Shown: one piece after another, positions 24,101-31,274 of the stretch
Layout of the letters: every line of letters begins with the position of its first letter
Position numbering within the stretch: the stretch's first letter is position 1
Assembly: GCA_030562195.1 (NCBI GenBank)
Contig: JAUJPP010000005.1
Span: 19,331,106-19,395,105, forward strand
Reading direction: 5' to 3'
Source: Nipponacmea schrenckii
Lineage: Eukaryota > Mollusca > Gastropoda > Lottiidae
DNA: 64,000 bases
Made by a program: the position numbers and the translations under genes
Notes under the pieces: generated by a model
What the model was told of the DNA's origin: nothing
Seen by the model: the letters and a program-made list of their open reading frames with translations, nothing else
Database searches by the model: none

Positions 24101-27100
24101 AAACGTAAATTACAATATAAATTCTTTCTTGGCACTGGTTTAGCAGAAATAGAGTAAGTCTATTATTTTTATATTTTTGGGTATTTTGAACTCTTTCTTG
24201 TTCAGTTAAGCTGTGCTTTTTCAGGGGAGACCCATTTTTGCCCAGTTTGGGAATTTTTTTCTCTTTAAAAATTTTCAATTAAAAAATTGTTTGTTGGATT
24301 TAGACAAGATTTAGATCTTCAGAACTGTTCTCAATTGAAAAAAATGATAGAAAATAAGGACTTAAAGTCTTGAAGTCACTTGAATTCAATTTGCCCACTT
24401 AGTTTTATTTGCACAGTTTGAGACAATACTTTCCATTGAGCTGTATCTCATTGGTTTATTTTTTAAACTTTAAGCTGCAGTTTAGCTTCAATTTTTCTTT
24501 GGAGACTATTTTTACTCAAGTATTGAATTCATTTTCCTGTGGGTGAATAAATCAACTCTTGGATATTGTTGGATTTGTTGTAGGATTACAGAATTTTCAT
24601 TAGCTTCTTTTTAATTTTTAAAAAAAAATTCTATAATCTATATTTTCCAGGAGTAAAAAACATATTCATCTCAATAAATGGCATAAAGTTGTTGTTCAGA
24701 GAAACAATGAAGTTGGTGAAATGACTGTTGATGAACGACCTTCTGTTTCTGGCATTGCTCCTGTAAGTAAATAGAAGTAGATGTAGCTCACTGTGTTAGA
24801 GTGTTGAAATCTTTACATGATGTCATTTGCATTTGTTCATGAAACATGTGATGGTGGTGATTGGTTCTAATCTTGGGTGGTCTGTTTACTTGTTTAAGTA
24901 ATCTTTTCCTTATTATATGTATTGCAGTAATCCAGCTGTAAATAGGTACAGATAATCAGGGAAAGATCAATGCAAAGAGGATTATACCTAGAACCAGCTG
25001 GTTGAAAAAATTCTTGGCAATCCAAGTTGTCCTGGACCAGTTGGTAGAAAGGATTTTCAGCAATCCCAAGTTGTCCTAGACCAGCTGGTAGAAAGGATTC
25101 TTTACAATCCCATGTTGTCCTACATCAGCTGGTAGAAAGGATTATCGGCTATCCAAGTTGTCTTGAACTAGTTGGTAGAAGGGATTCACAGCAATCCAAG
25201 TTGTCCTAGACCAGCTTGAATAAAGGATTCTCAGCAATCCATGTTGTCCTGGACTAGCTGGTAGAAGGGATTTCAGCAATCCCCTGTTGTCCTGGACCAG
25301 TTTGTAGAAAGGATTATCGGCAATCCAAGTTGCTCTGGACCAGCTGGTAGAAAGGATTGTCAGCAATCCAAGTTGTCCTGGACCAACTGGTGGAAGGGAT
25401 TCTGGTTAATCTAAGTTGTCATGGACCAGCTGGTGGAAGGGATTCTCGTTAATCTAAGTTGTAATGGACCTGCTTGTAGAAAGGATTGTCAGCAATCCAA
25501 GTTGTCCTGGACCAGCTGGTAAAAAGGATTGTCAGCAATCCAAGTTGTCCTGGACCAACTGGTAGAAAGGATTCTCAGCAATCCTAAGTTGTCCTAGACC
25601 AGCTGGTAGAAAGGATTCTCAGCAATTCCAAGTTGTCCTGGATCAGCTGATAGAAGGGATTCTCAGCAATCCAAGTTGTCCTGAATCAGCTGGTAGAAAA
25701 GATTCTCAGCAATCCAAGTTGTCCTGGACCAGCTAGTTAAACGGATTCTTGGACCTGCTGGTAGAAAACATCAACCCCAGCTTTGATTGTAAAATATAGA
25801 AGTTTATTTCTTTCCTTTCTTAATTTGTATTTACTGTATTTATTAGGGAGAACATAAAGAATTAAATCTGGGCCGACCATTGTATCTCGGTGGATTCAAA
25901 GAGAAATTAGAAGTTCCGTTTTCATCTGGTATTGAGTCTGGATTTTCAGGATCTATACAGAGAGTAAGTAAAATCATTTGTATGTTCCTTCTTTTGTCAG
26001 TTTATTTGTTCATTCATTCATCCAAATGCCATATTCACCTATTTACACATAGCTAATACAGCATTCATTTTTTGACTAATTTGCTTAAATTATTTATCTT
26101 TAAAATTCTGTCTTACTATCATAAATTATATCAAAACATGAAAATGGAATGTTCTGTTAAACTTAGAACCTAGAGATATATTTATTTGTTTTATATTTAT
26201 TTTCATATTCAGCCTTTAATATCTTCCGGTTGTGTATTTATAGATAATAATAAATGGAAGAATAATAGATAATTTAATGGAAGCAGCAGAAGAGATGAGA
26301 AATATAGAAGAATATAACGGAGCTCCGTGTAATGTCAATCCATGTCAAAATGGAGGCGTCTGTCAACCAATGTTAAACCACGCAGATTGTAAATGCCCTA
26401 GTAATTTTATGGGAGAAAAGTGCAATAAAAGTAAGTTTTTTGTAATAGTTAGAGGAGCCACAGTGACTTAGAGAGTGAGATTCTTGCTTGCTAACCTGAG
26501 AATCCAGGGTTCAATCGCAGCAAAGGTGGAATGAACTATTGGATTTTTGCTGTCCTTGCAAAATGCACCCTCCTCTTCATTAGGTCATTAGGTGCAGAAG
26601 AGTAAGATGTAAAACTTATTCATTAGAATCTTATAATATTATTGGGGTTCTATAGCACAGCGGTTAGAGTGTTGGTTCTTAACGTCATGACGTCATTTGC
26701 TTGGATACTTTGAATATGTAGGACATGAAGTCTATTCTCGATCGGTGTGTGAAAGTCAGATGGCCTTGAATAAGTTATCTTCACTCATAATTCCAGTCCA
26801 CCCAGCTATAAATGGTTATGGATAATCTGGGAAAAATCAATGCCAAGATGTTTGGCCAAGAACCAGCTGGTAGAAAGGGTCCCTGTCACTGGGGAACTCG
26901 TGAACTTAAGTTATTGTTCTTTTAAACTATAGTATATAATGTACGACGTTTGTAATTTCTAGGAGCAGATCATGTAGATAAAGATCAACCAGTCAGTTTC
27001 GATGGTCATACTTTTATACATTATCCTAATGAAGTTACAAAAATGTAAGTTGAAAGATCAAAAGATTTCCTGTCCCTTTGAAATTTTCTTCACTACTCAC

Positions 27101-30100
27101 TTCATGGCATTGGGAGCCTTCATAAGCTGCCAGGGATACAAAAAGGGAATCAAAAGAAGCTGTCCTGATGAGGATTGTGTATCCAAAACACTTGTTGGGA
27201 AGATTAGATGAGCTCTAGTTAATTAGATATTGAATATAAACCAATCAAGAATTTTCTCTTATGCCCCTGTTCAATGACTTGTCACCCTAGACCAATAGTA
27301 TATATTATTGTGACAGTTTTGTTTTGTATTTTCCAGACAAGAAGGTCAAAGAAATAATTTGATAAAATTAAAATTCCGTACCAAGGAGCGGAATGGTTTA
27401 ATATTGTTTCAAAATAAAGGAGAAACCGTCCTAGGAGATTATATAGCAATAGCAGTGGTGAATGGAAAAATAGAGTTAAGTTATAATTTAGGTAAGTCAT
27501 AATATACATCCATCAAAAATGTTTATTTTTTAGACTAGAAAAGATGAAATGTCCACTAAATTTTCGGGTAGAAATTGAAATTTTTGGAATCTTAGTCCAT
27601 TATGTAGATTACTTATTTCATTTCCAAACTTCATATTTAGAAGATAATTTAATGTTAAAGAAGCACTAGATATATAGATTTACTATTTCTGATATTTATT
27701 TACTCAATGTTTCACATGCTCATACAGGCAGGGTTATCAAGAGAAATGAATAATCATAACAAGTCTAATGATTTATAATAATAACAAAAATTATCTAATG
27801 ATATAATTAGAAGATAAACACTTTCTGTTTTAGATTTAGAGGGGGTTTATTCAATATTTAACCATGCTTGAATCATTAGATCCCGAGATTGCTTGCGGTC
27901 GAGGGTCTCTAATGGTATATTCAAGCATGGTTAAATATCGAATAAACCCCCTCTAAATCTAAAACAGAAAGTCGTTTATCGGAATTGTACCACAAATTGT
28001 GATAATTTTGTTCCCGGACTCTTTTTATGGATAATTTAGACATGGGTTATTCAGTTTTTATGACGTTAGATGCAGTATGACGCACATAACAACATACTAC
28101 ACGTGCGCTATCGAATGAAAAAGAAGAAATCCTTTTTATCATTAACTTTAACAAGATTTGTAACTAGTTCGCTGAAATTAATACGCCAAATTGCAAAGAC
28201 ATGATGTCAAATTGCTATTAAACCCCATGTATTTCGACCAATCAGAACTCTGAATTTTTGTTATTTGTGGTACAATAAATGTTATCACTAGATTTTAAAA
28301 TGCTTTCAGTAAGCAGCCAATCAGATGATGGGAATGTTTAATTTAGTTTAGTATTAAGAATGACGTCTCAAAATTTATCATTACCTGAAATATTGCAATA
28401 TAAAATACCTATTTACAGGGAAACAGAGTGAAAAAAGTTTACATATAATACAATCTAGAGTACAAGTTGATGATGACAAATGGCATTCTCTAGAAGCTAA
28501 AAGGTAGGTTTTTTATGTCAGTTATACAAATATACAATATACAGATATACAATATAGCCTGCAGATATACAGTATAGCCTGAAAATATACAATATACAGA
28601 TATACAATATACAGATATACAATATACAGATAAAATACCAATATATAAATTTTCACACAATATACAGATATACAATATAGCCTACAGATATACAATATAG
28701 CCTGAAAATATACAGTATAGCCTGAAATATACAATATACAGATATACAATATACAGATATACAATATAGCCTACAGATATACAGTATAGCCTGAAATATA
28801 CAATATACAGATATACAATATACAGATATACAATATAGCCTGCAGATATACAGTATAGCTTGAAAATATACATTATAGCCTGAAAATATACAATATACAG
28901 ATATACAATATACAGATATACAATATAGCCTACATATATACAATTTACAAATACACAATATACAGATATACAATATAGCCTACAGATATACAATATAGCC
29001 TGAAAATATACAGTATAGCCTGAAATATACAATATACAGATATACAATATACAGATATACAATATAGCCTGAAGATATACAGTATAGCCCGAAAATATAC
29101 AGTATAGCCTGAATACAATATACAGATATACAATATACAGATATACAATATACAGATATACAATATAGCCTACAGATATACAGTATAGCCTGAAAATATA
29201 CAATATACAGATATACAATATACAGATATACAATATACAGATATACAATATACAGATATACAATTTACAAATATACAATATACAGATATACAATATAGCC
29301 TGCAGATATACAGTATAGCCTGAAAATATACAATATACAGATATACAATATACAGATATACAATATAGCCTACAGATATACAATTAACAAATATACAATA
29401 TACAGATATACAATATAGCCTGCAGATATACAGTATAGCCTGAAAATATACAGTATAGCCTGAAAATATACAATATACAGATATACAATATACAGATATA
29501 CAATATACAGATATACAATATACAGATATACAATATATAAATACACAATATACAGATATACAATATAGCCTACAGATATACAATATCAGGAATATAGTTG
29601 GGTTAGCTACATCATAAAAAGACTTAGTTTTAGAGGAAATTGCAGGAACAACAGATGTTTAATAGAAAATATGAATGGTGCAAAGTGATGCTATCTGAGT
29701 CTGGAATACACTTAAAAAGTCTTTACAATCCTTATAAGGTTCAATGGTTTCAATGCAGTTGATCACATTAAATTGGGCTGGTATACCTCAGTATTTTTTA
29801 GTTGTTCAATTTTTCACAATAGTTCTAATCTATAATAATATTTAAGTATATCCAGCATTGCACACTGCATGACATGATGCAAATAGATACAGAAAATAGG
29901 GTGGAACTCTCAATTGCTATATTTCTTGATGAAATTGATGTATATGGACATTAAATTCTGATTTTATTTGTAGAGAGTTAAGAGCAGGAAGTCTACAGGT
30001 AGATGATGAAGAACCTATAACAGATATATCTACCCTAGGGGCTGAACAGCTGGATACAGACGGTCAGTTGTGGTTGGGTGAGTACTTCTATATTGAATAG

Positions 30101-31274
30101 ACTTTTACATTTTTTATATTTTCTAGTCTAATAATGATATCAAAAAAGAGAAAAATGGTAGTATACCATATAAACTGATGATGGCAATGTAATTTGAGGA
30201 AACACTGTGTATAATAAAACTTGGTTGTAGTATACTATATAAACTGAGAAGTAGTATACCATATAAACTGATGATGACAATGTAATTTGTTGAAACATTG
30301 TGTATAATAAAACTTATAGTAATATTCCATACAAACAGATGATGACAATGTAAATTGTTGAAACATTGTGTATAATAAAACTTATAGTAGTATTCCATAC
30401 TAACAGATGATGACAATGTTCAAACGTGCAATAAATACCCAGGAGTAGTATACCATAATATTATGATTTGTTATTTTATTTACGATATGATTTTTACCCC
30501 TATTTAAAATACAGATGTGCATCACCCTTTGATCTTTGCGGACTATTATCCAACATATTGGTACAGGCATTGTGCCAAGAGTACATTATTTTTTCAAAAT
30601 GGCGGCATATTTTGGACTGATGTGACGTCATATTAAGGCGAGAAAAAAATATCAATTTTGTTTAAATCTTTAATCTGTGATATAATTCCGATATCACTCG
30701 TTCAAAATACATTCTATCAAAAACAAAGAATGAAAAACCCCCGATTAATTCATTACTTTAACTTTAAACGTTTTAATTATTGTTAAATTTTATATAAATT
30801 TTTACATTATTTCCTTCAAATTTAAACTCTCTCATACTAGTATTGTGTCTTCTATGTTGTCCTTCAATCTGGCATGTCATGTGACCTACATGGTCGTACG
30901 TGCTTGAGTAGTTGTTATCTGCATTTTAAGTAGGTAAATAGCCTCAAACAGTCCAATGCGATCAATAATGACGTAACACGCAGACCTAACGGTCCTTGTT
31001 GTTACGATCATTATTCAACTTATTGGACTGTTTTCGGCAATTACCCTATACATATATTACCTTAAGGTTTTGAATATTCTCAAAAGAATGAGGCCTACAT
31101 TTTAATACCATGTTATACTTTTTAGGTGGAAAATCTACATTACCATTCGGTTTACCGAATCCTTATTATTCTGGGTTCAAAGGTTGTTTAGACAGTGTTA
31201 CTATAAATAGACAGGAGCTCCATCTAGTGGACAGTCGAAGTTCCGAGAGCAGCACGATAGCCTTCTGTAAATAA
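2962..31274 (+). CDS. AGRN: Agrin (heparan sulfate proteoglycan), 3' part, 32 exons
   Basis: Secreted basement-membrane proteoglycan; in the family it binds laminin, dystroglycan and the LRP4/MuSK complex and organises synapses. Exons: 2962-3177, 7521-7736, 8858-8967, 9257-9359, 10069-10160, about 10650-10747, 11164-11391, 12378-12501, 13037-13149, 13390-13536, 13818-13910, 14693-14857, 15447-15587, 16354-16587, 16752-16907, 17312-17443, 19785-19946, 20372-20573, 21365-21577, 21822-21964, 22386-22493, 23046-23183, 23507-23629, 24036-24153, 24651-24762, 25847-25963, 26244-26430, 26963-27044, 27337-27491, 28419-28503, 29974-30077, 31126-31274. All have AG/GT borders and matching phases except the sixth, which is damaged. 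The tail order EGF-LG1-EGF-EGF-LG2-EGF-LG3 with upstream Kazal and laminin-EGF modules is diagnostic of agrin. The first visible exon enters in phase 1, so the N-terminus lies upstream. No SEA domain was recognised. Perlecan is the main alternative but lacks Kazal arrays. Confidence 0.93.
3330..3665. repeat. (TTCA)n-type simple repeat
   Basis: About 330 bp of irregular TTCAT/TTAT/ACTCAT tetranucleotide repeat in an agrin intron. It produces spurious Phe/Ile/His/Ser-rich open frames that are not genes. Confidence 0.9.
4206..4375. mobile_element. Hairpin MITE-like element, family B
   Basis: The left arm starts GGGACACTGATAGTATCC and continues through ACCATTTCA and CAGATGTCTG. The right arm is its inverse, ending GATGCTATCTCTGTCCC. 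Arms are about 55-60 bp, imperfect. Relatives are at 19461-19648 and 29641-29704. Confidence 0.75.
4663..4855. repeat. 21-bp minisatellite
   Basis: About nine imperfect copies of a 21-bp unit containing GATATATTACTTGCCCCTCT. The unit is a multiple of three, giving a spurious minus-strand ASNISRG-repeat frame. Confidence 0.9.
6412..6735. repeat. ~62-bp degenerate tandem repeat
   Basis: About six diverged copies built on TGTGGACTCTCTGAAAGAGT, a TTGA.AAACCT block and an AATACCAATAAAACATTATT spacer. Each unit contains the small inverted repeat CTCT..AGAG. Intronic. Confidence 0.8.
7218..7490 (+). mobile_element. SINE family 1, diverged copy
   Basis: Contains AGGGACTGACAT, GGATGGGACAATAAACTGA, GATCCCTTGATC and the 3' GTGCAGAAGAGTAGAACATA / CTCCACTTTTATTTT tail. 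It ends about 30 bp before the acceptor of the next agrin exon. Confidence 0.7.
7521..7736 (+). CDS. AGRN: Agrin Kazal module 2 (single exon)
   Basis: Phase 1-1 exon after a CTCATTTCAG acceptor. It has [23 protein letters not shown], the [13 protein letters not shown] signature and a terminal GVC. Same length (216 bp) as Kazal 1 exon. Confidence 0.93.
8073..8150 (-). mobile_element. SINE family 2 fragment
   Basis: Matches the head-proximal part of the 606-926 element in the same minus orientation: GACTTATTCAAGGTCATCTG, TTTCACACG, GATCGAGATTAGAAC. Confidence 0.65.
8858..9359 (+). CDS. AGRN: Agrin Kazal module 3 (two exons)
   Basis: Exon 8858-8967 gives [14 protein letters not shown] and [12 protein letters not shown]. 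Exon 9257-9359 gives [13 protein letters not shown] through RRSC. The phase 0 intron splits the Kazal fold immediately before its V-C-G signature, the same place as in Kazal 4. Confidence 0.9.
10069..10160 (+). CDS. AGRN: Agrin Kazal module 4, first half
   Basis: Exon encodes [13 protein letters not shown] and CVCPTSCIP with acceptor TATTTCAG and donor GTAAGT in phase 0. By analogy with Kazal 3 the second half (VCGSDG...) must follow; it is found in damaged form at about 10650-10747. Confidence 0.88.
10380..10640 (+). repeat. C-rich low-complexity tract (CCAACCCCCTC-type)
   Basis: About 260 bp of C/A/T with almost no G (CCCCTCTCCA, CCAACCCC, CTCACCA words) in an otherwise AT-rich gene. It abuts the damaged Kazal 4 exon. 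It gives spurious Pro/Ser/Thr- and Gly/Glu-rich frames on the two strands. Confidence 0.9.
10650..10747 (+). CDS. AGRN: Agrin Kazal module 4, second half, disrupted
   Basis: From 10663 the frame reads [19 protein letters not shown] through STGSC, a normal Kazal C-terminal half, and ends with a good GTAAGT donor after 10747. Upstream the conserved VCGSDG is not intact. In the same frame TGA occurs at 10651-10653, and AGTGAC followed by GCGCCAA has one base too many to read Ser-Asp-Gly-Gln. No clean acceptor precedes it. Either a sequence/assembly error next to the C-rich tract or a true allele-level lesion; error is more likely given the intact flanking gene. Confidence 0.7.
11164..11391 (+). 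CDS. AGRN: Agrin Kazal module 5 plus start of Ser-Gly region
   Basis: Phase 1-1 exon: [34 protein letters not shown], then RC and a linker ending HSGSGSSG. The Ser-Gly repeats beside acidic residues are the classical glycosaminoglycan-attachment signal. Confidence 0.92.
12378..13149 (+). CDS. AGRN: Agrin Kazal module 6 (two exons)
   Basis: Exon 12378-12501 opens with EGSGDL, continuing the Ser-Gly cluster of the previous exon, then [13 protein letters not shown] and CYCHDNCDA. Exon 13037-13149 gives [15 protein letters not shown] through DNC. The intron here is phase 2, unlike the phase 0 introns of Kazal 3 and 4, and holds a MITE at 12618-12878. Confidence 0.9.
12618..12878. mobile_element. 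MITE family A with ~50-bp inverted arms
   Basis: Left end GAACATAAAATTTAG..., right end the inverse ...AAAATTTTATGTTC, with TATATTCAT and GTCATAAA words mirrored further in. About 261 bp. Half of a related copy lies at 46590-46740 in the PIGA gene. Confidence 0.85.
13390..13536 (+). CDS. AGRN: Agrin cysteine-rich module resembling Lustrin-type repeats
   Basis: Phase 1-1 exon after CTAG. Six cysteines, with [12 protein letters not shown], then [11 protein letters not shown] and FAKCCPE. The CPxGSYC...KCCP spacing recalls the cysteine-rich repeats of lustrin and related invertebrate proteins. The assignment is from memory of the pattern, not a search. Its place between Kazal 6 and the laminin-EGF pair is not standard for vertebrate agrin. 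Confidence 0.75.
13818..13910 (+). CDS. AGRN: Agrin short GCC module
   Basis: A 93-bp phase 1-1 exon encoding [20 protein letters not shown] and then SGCP. This YGCCxDGxTxAxGPxxxGC pattern is shared by papilin-like and agrin-like matrix proteins. It follows directly on the Lustrin-like exon. Confidence 0.78.
14693..14857 (+). CDS. AGRN: Agrin laminin-EGF module 1
   Basis: Eight-cysteine laminin-type [36 protein letters not shown], ending GC. Phase 1-1 exon with GTAAGT donor. Confidence 0.93.
15447..15587 (+). CDS. AGRN: Agrin laminin-EGF module 2
   Basis: Second laminin-type [32 protein letters not shown], then a shortened end LGPLGC. The final loop is shorter than in module 1. Phase 1-1 exon. 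Confidence 0.9.
16015..16220 (+). mobile_element. SINE family 1, 3' two-thirds
   Basis: GGTCAATAAACCGAGGCC, GATCTCTTGACAG, AGTTTCCCTCATTGCACACT, GTGCAGAAGAGTAGGACGTA and a TTCATTTCATTTTC tail. The tRNA-like head is missing or unrecognisable. Confidence 0.75.
16354..16587 (+). CDS. AGRN: Agrin Kazal module 7, after the laminin-EGF pair
   Basis: Phase 1-1 exon: [33 protein letters not shown], ending GPC. A single Kazal C-terminal to two laminin-EGF modules is the canonical agrin arrangement. Confidence 0.93.
16752..16907 (+). CDS. AGRN: Agrin Ser/Thr/Pro linker exon
   Basis: 156-bp phase 1-1 exon rich in Ala, Pro, Thr and Arg ([20 protein letters not shown]), with one HSGQGE Ser-Gly-x-Gly site and a terminal GEC. 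Probably an extended, O-glycosylated spacer. The Ser-Gly site is a further candidate glycosaminoglycan acceptor. Confidence 0.85.
17050..17240 (+). mobile_element. SINE family 2, 5'-truncated copy
   Basis: GTGTGAAAGTCAGATGACCT, CCAGCTGTAAATGGGTATGG, GACCAGCTGCTAGAAAGGA and the TATAGCTGTTTCTTTCTTTT tail. It ends about 70 bp before the next agrin exon. Confidence 0.8.
17312..17443 (+). CDS. AGRN: Agrin EB-like cysteine module
   Basis: 132-bp phase 1-1 exon encoding [15 protein letters not shown], then GLCQC and QC. The spacing is like the EB modules of invertebrate secreted proteins. It sits where vertebrate agrin carries the SEA domain. An EB call from one short exon is tentative. Confidence 0.75.
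18429..18632 (-). mobile_element. 3' end of a possible non-LTR retroelement or retrocopy
   Basis: On the minus strand an open stretch (18632 down to a TAA at 18477-18479) encodes about 50 residues including [20 protein letters not shown]. It is followed within 15 bp by AATAAA and an (ATT)n tail at 18429-18452. A coding end, short UTR and simple-repeat tail is the usual 3' anatomy of CR1/RTE-like elements. The protein is not recognised. Confidence 0.5.
18640..19270. other. CpG- and GC-richer block inside agrin intron
   Basis: This 0.6-kb stretch is visibly richer in CG dinucleotides (CGACCTGGATTATCGAG, GATGCGGGCGGGCGACG, GGTGCGGCGGTGCC) than its AT-rich surroundings. It has a 60-codon open frame at 19064-19246 ([14 protein letters not shown]...) that I do not recognise. 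It could be the body of the element whose tail is at 18429, a relic gene, or an internal promoter. Confidence 0.4.
19461..19648. mobile_element. Hairpin MITE-like element, family B, second copy
   Basis: Left arm GGGACACTGATAGCATCAAT..., CAGACGTCTGTG. The right arm is the inverse beginning TCACAGACATCTGATTG and ending near GATGAAAATCAGACTCTCC. Same layout as 4206-4375. Confidence 0.7.
19785..19946 (+). CDS. AGRN: Agrin EGF module 1, before LamG1
   Basis: Phase 1-1 exon. A Pro-rich spacer ([15 protein letters not shown]) precedes a standard six-cysteine [32 protein letters not shown]. Confidence 0.93.
20372..21964 (+). CDS. AGRN: Agrin laminin-G domain 1 (three exons)
   Basis: Exons 20372-20573, 21365-21577 and 21822-21964. 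Recognisable LamG strands: [57 protein letters not shown], then PLYLGFIP and GLVGCIHSF with its single cysteine near the end. In vertebrates this domain binds alpha-dystroglycan together with LG2. Confidence 0.93.
21590..21750 (+). mobile_element. Two short SINE family 1 fragments in tandem
   Basis: The word CTCATTGTACACTGCATGGC / GTTGCC, followed by an AATGGTGGGATATAAAACT-like tail, occurs at about 21600. CCTCATTGTTCACTGCATGG recurs at about 21703. Confidence 0.5.
22050..22183 (+). mobile_element. SINE family 1, 3' fragment
   Basis: CCTTGCAAAATTTGCCTCAT, GTCTTCATTAACCCATAAGG, GTGCAAAAGAGTAAGACATA and AAACTCCATTCATTTCATCT. Confidence 0.7.
22386..22493 (+). CDS. AGRN: Agrin EGF module 2
   Basis: 108-bp phase 1-1 exon: [27 protein letters not shown]. 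The closing cysteine comes from the next exon, so EGF 2 and 3 are tightly abutted. Confidence 0.9.
23046..23183 (+). CDS. AGRN: Agrin EGF module 3
   Basis: Phase 1-1 exon: [34 protein letters not shown]. Precedes LamG2, as in agrin. Confidence 0.92.
23507..25963 (+). CDS. AGRN: Agrin laminin-G domain 2 (first four exons)
   Basis: Exons 23507-23629, 24036-24153, 24651-24762 and 25847-25963. Strands visible: [76 protein letters not shown] and GFSGSIQR. The domain finishes at the start of exon 26244-26430. The usual late Cys is not evident in the GFSGSIQR segment, where LG1 has GLVGCIHSF. Confidence 0.9.
23690..23845 (+). mobile_element. SINE family 1, central fragment
   Basis: GTGAACTACAGGCTGTGCAT, GATCCCTTGACAACTG, CTGGCAAAATTTCCCTCATT, GCACACTGTATGGTGTTGCC, GTCTTCATTAGCCC. 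Confidence 0.75.
24925..25760 (+). repeat. 43-bp tandem array grown from a SINE family 2 tail
   Basis: 24925-25010 is recognisable SINE family 2 (CCAGCTGTAAATAGGTACAG, GGAAAGATCAATGCAAAGAG, AACCAGCTGG). It then runs into about 17 copies of a 43-bp unit containing GACCAGCTGGTAGAAAGGAT and CAGCAATCCAAGTTGTCCTG. The first half of the unit is the SINE's own GACCAGCTGGTAGAAAGG word. Intronic within LamG2. Confidence 0.88.
26244..26430 (+). CDS. AGRN: Agrin end of LamG2 plus EGF module 4
   Basis: Phase 0-1 exon. Starts [18 protein letters not shown], the last strand of LamG2, then the [30 protein letters not shown]. Confidence 0.92.
26450..26625 (+). mobile_element. SINE family 1, internally deleted, head retained
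   Basis: tRNA-like head GAGCCACAGTGACTTAGAG and B box GGGTTCAATCGC; then the 3' part (CTTGCAAAATGCACCCTC, GTGCAGAAGAGTAAGATGTA, AACTTATTCATT). Directly downstream a full family 2 element follows. Confidence 0.75.
26640..26935 (+). mobile_element. SINE family 2, best preserved copy
   Basis: About 295 bp: tRNA-like A box CTATAGCACAGCGGTTAGAG, region TCTATTCTCGATCGG, then GTGTGAAAGTCAGATGGCCT, CAGCTATAAATGGTTATGGA, GGCCAAGAACCAGCTGGTAG, and a TTTTAAACTATAG end. It is adjacent to the acceptor of the first LamG3 exon (26963). Confidence 0.85.
26963..31274 (+). CDS. AGRN: Agrin laminin-G domain 3 and C-terminus (five exons)
   Basis: Exons 26963-27044, 27337-27491, 28419-28503, 29974-30077 and 31126-31274. 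Strands: [101 protein letters not shown], then IAFCK and TAA at 31272-31274. This is the domain that in vertebrates binds LRP4. No short extra exon corresponding to the vertebrate z insert was found; the repeat-filled introns make this uncertain. Confidence 0.93.
27813..27980. mobile_element. Foldback element with ~70-bp near-perfect arms
   Basis: The left arm begins GATAAACACTTTCTGTTTTA and runs through AGGGGGTTTATTCAATATTT and ACCATGCTTGAA. The right arm is its reverse complement, ending AACAGAAAGTCGTTTATC. The loop is about 30 bp (CCCGAGATTGCTTGCGGTCG). A further mirrored pair (TTGTACCACAAATT at 27986 and ATTTGTGGTACAATA at 28262) suggests a larger element of about 27813-28290. Confidence 0.88.
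28513..29585. repeat. 15-bp AT-rich minisatellite, 1.07 kb
   Basis: Dense repetition of ATACAGATATACAAT, interspersed with longer variants containing ATAGCCTGCAGATATACAGT. The unit is a multiple of three and lacks stops on the minus strand, giving long spurious VYLYI-repeat frames. Lies directly inside a LamG3 intron, 10 bp after the donor. Confidence 0.95.
29641..29704. mobile_element. Half copy of MITE family B
   Basis: GCAGGAACAACAGATGTTTA, GAATGGTGCAAAGTGATGCT, ATCTGAGTCTGGAAT follow the right arm of the 4206-4375 element. No left arm is seen. Confidence 0.55.
30161..30425. repeat. ~65-bp tandem repeat
   Basis: Four copies of a unit with TAGTATACCATATAAACTGA, TGATGACAATGTAATTTGTT and GAAACATTGTGTATAATAAA. 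Intronic. Confidence 0.88.
30931..31050. mobile_element. Foldback element, 120 bp
   Basis: Left arm TAGGTAAATAGCCTCAAACA, GTCCAATGCGATCAATAATG, ACGTAACA. Right arm is its inverse: TGTTACGATCATTATTC, AACTTATTGGACTGTTTTCG, GCAATTACCCTATA. The loop is about 20 bp. Lies in the last agrin intron, 75 bp before the final exon. Confidence 0.85.

Noticed and set aside
26277..26471. Independent small EGF-like gene
   Set aside because: It is the agrin exon 26244-26430 read through its donor; the same holds for the other short cysteine-rich frames upstream.
28490..29583. Long minus-strand Tyr/Ile/Val/Leu-repeat open frames
   Set aside because: Translation of a 15-bp AT-rich tandem repeat within an agrin intron; no stop codons arise because the unit has none.
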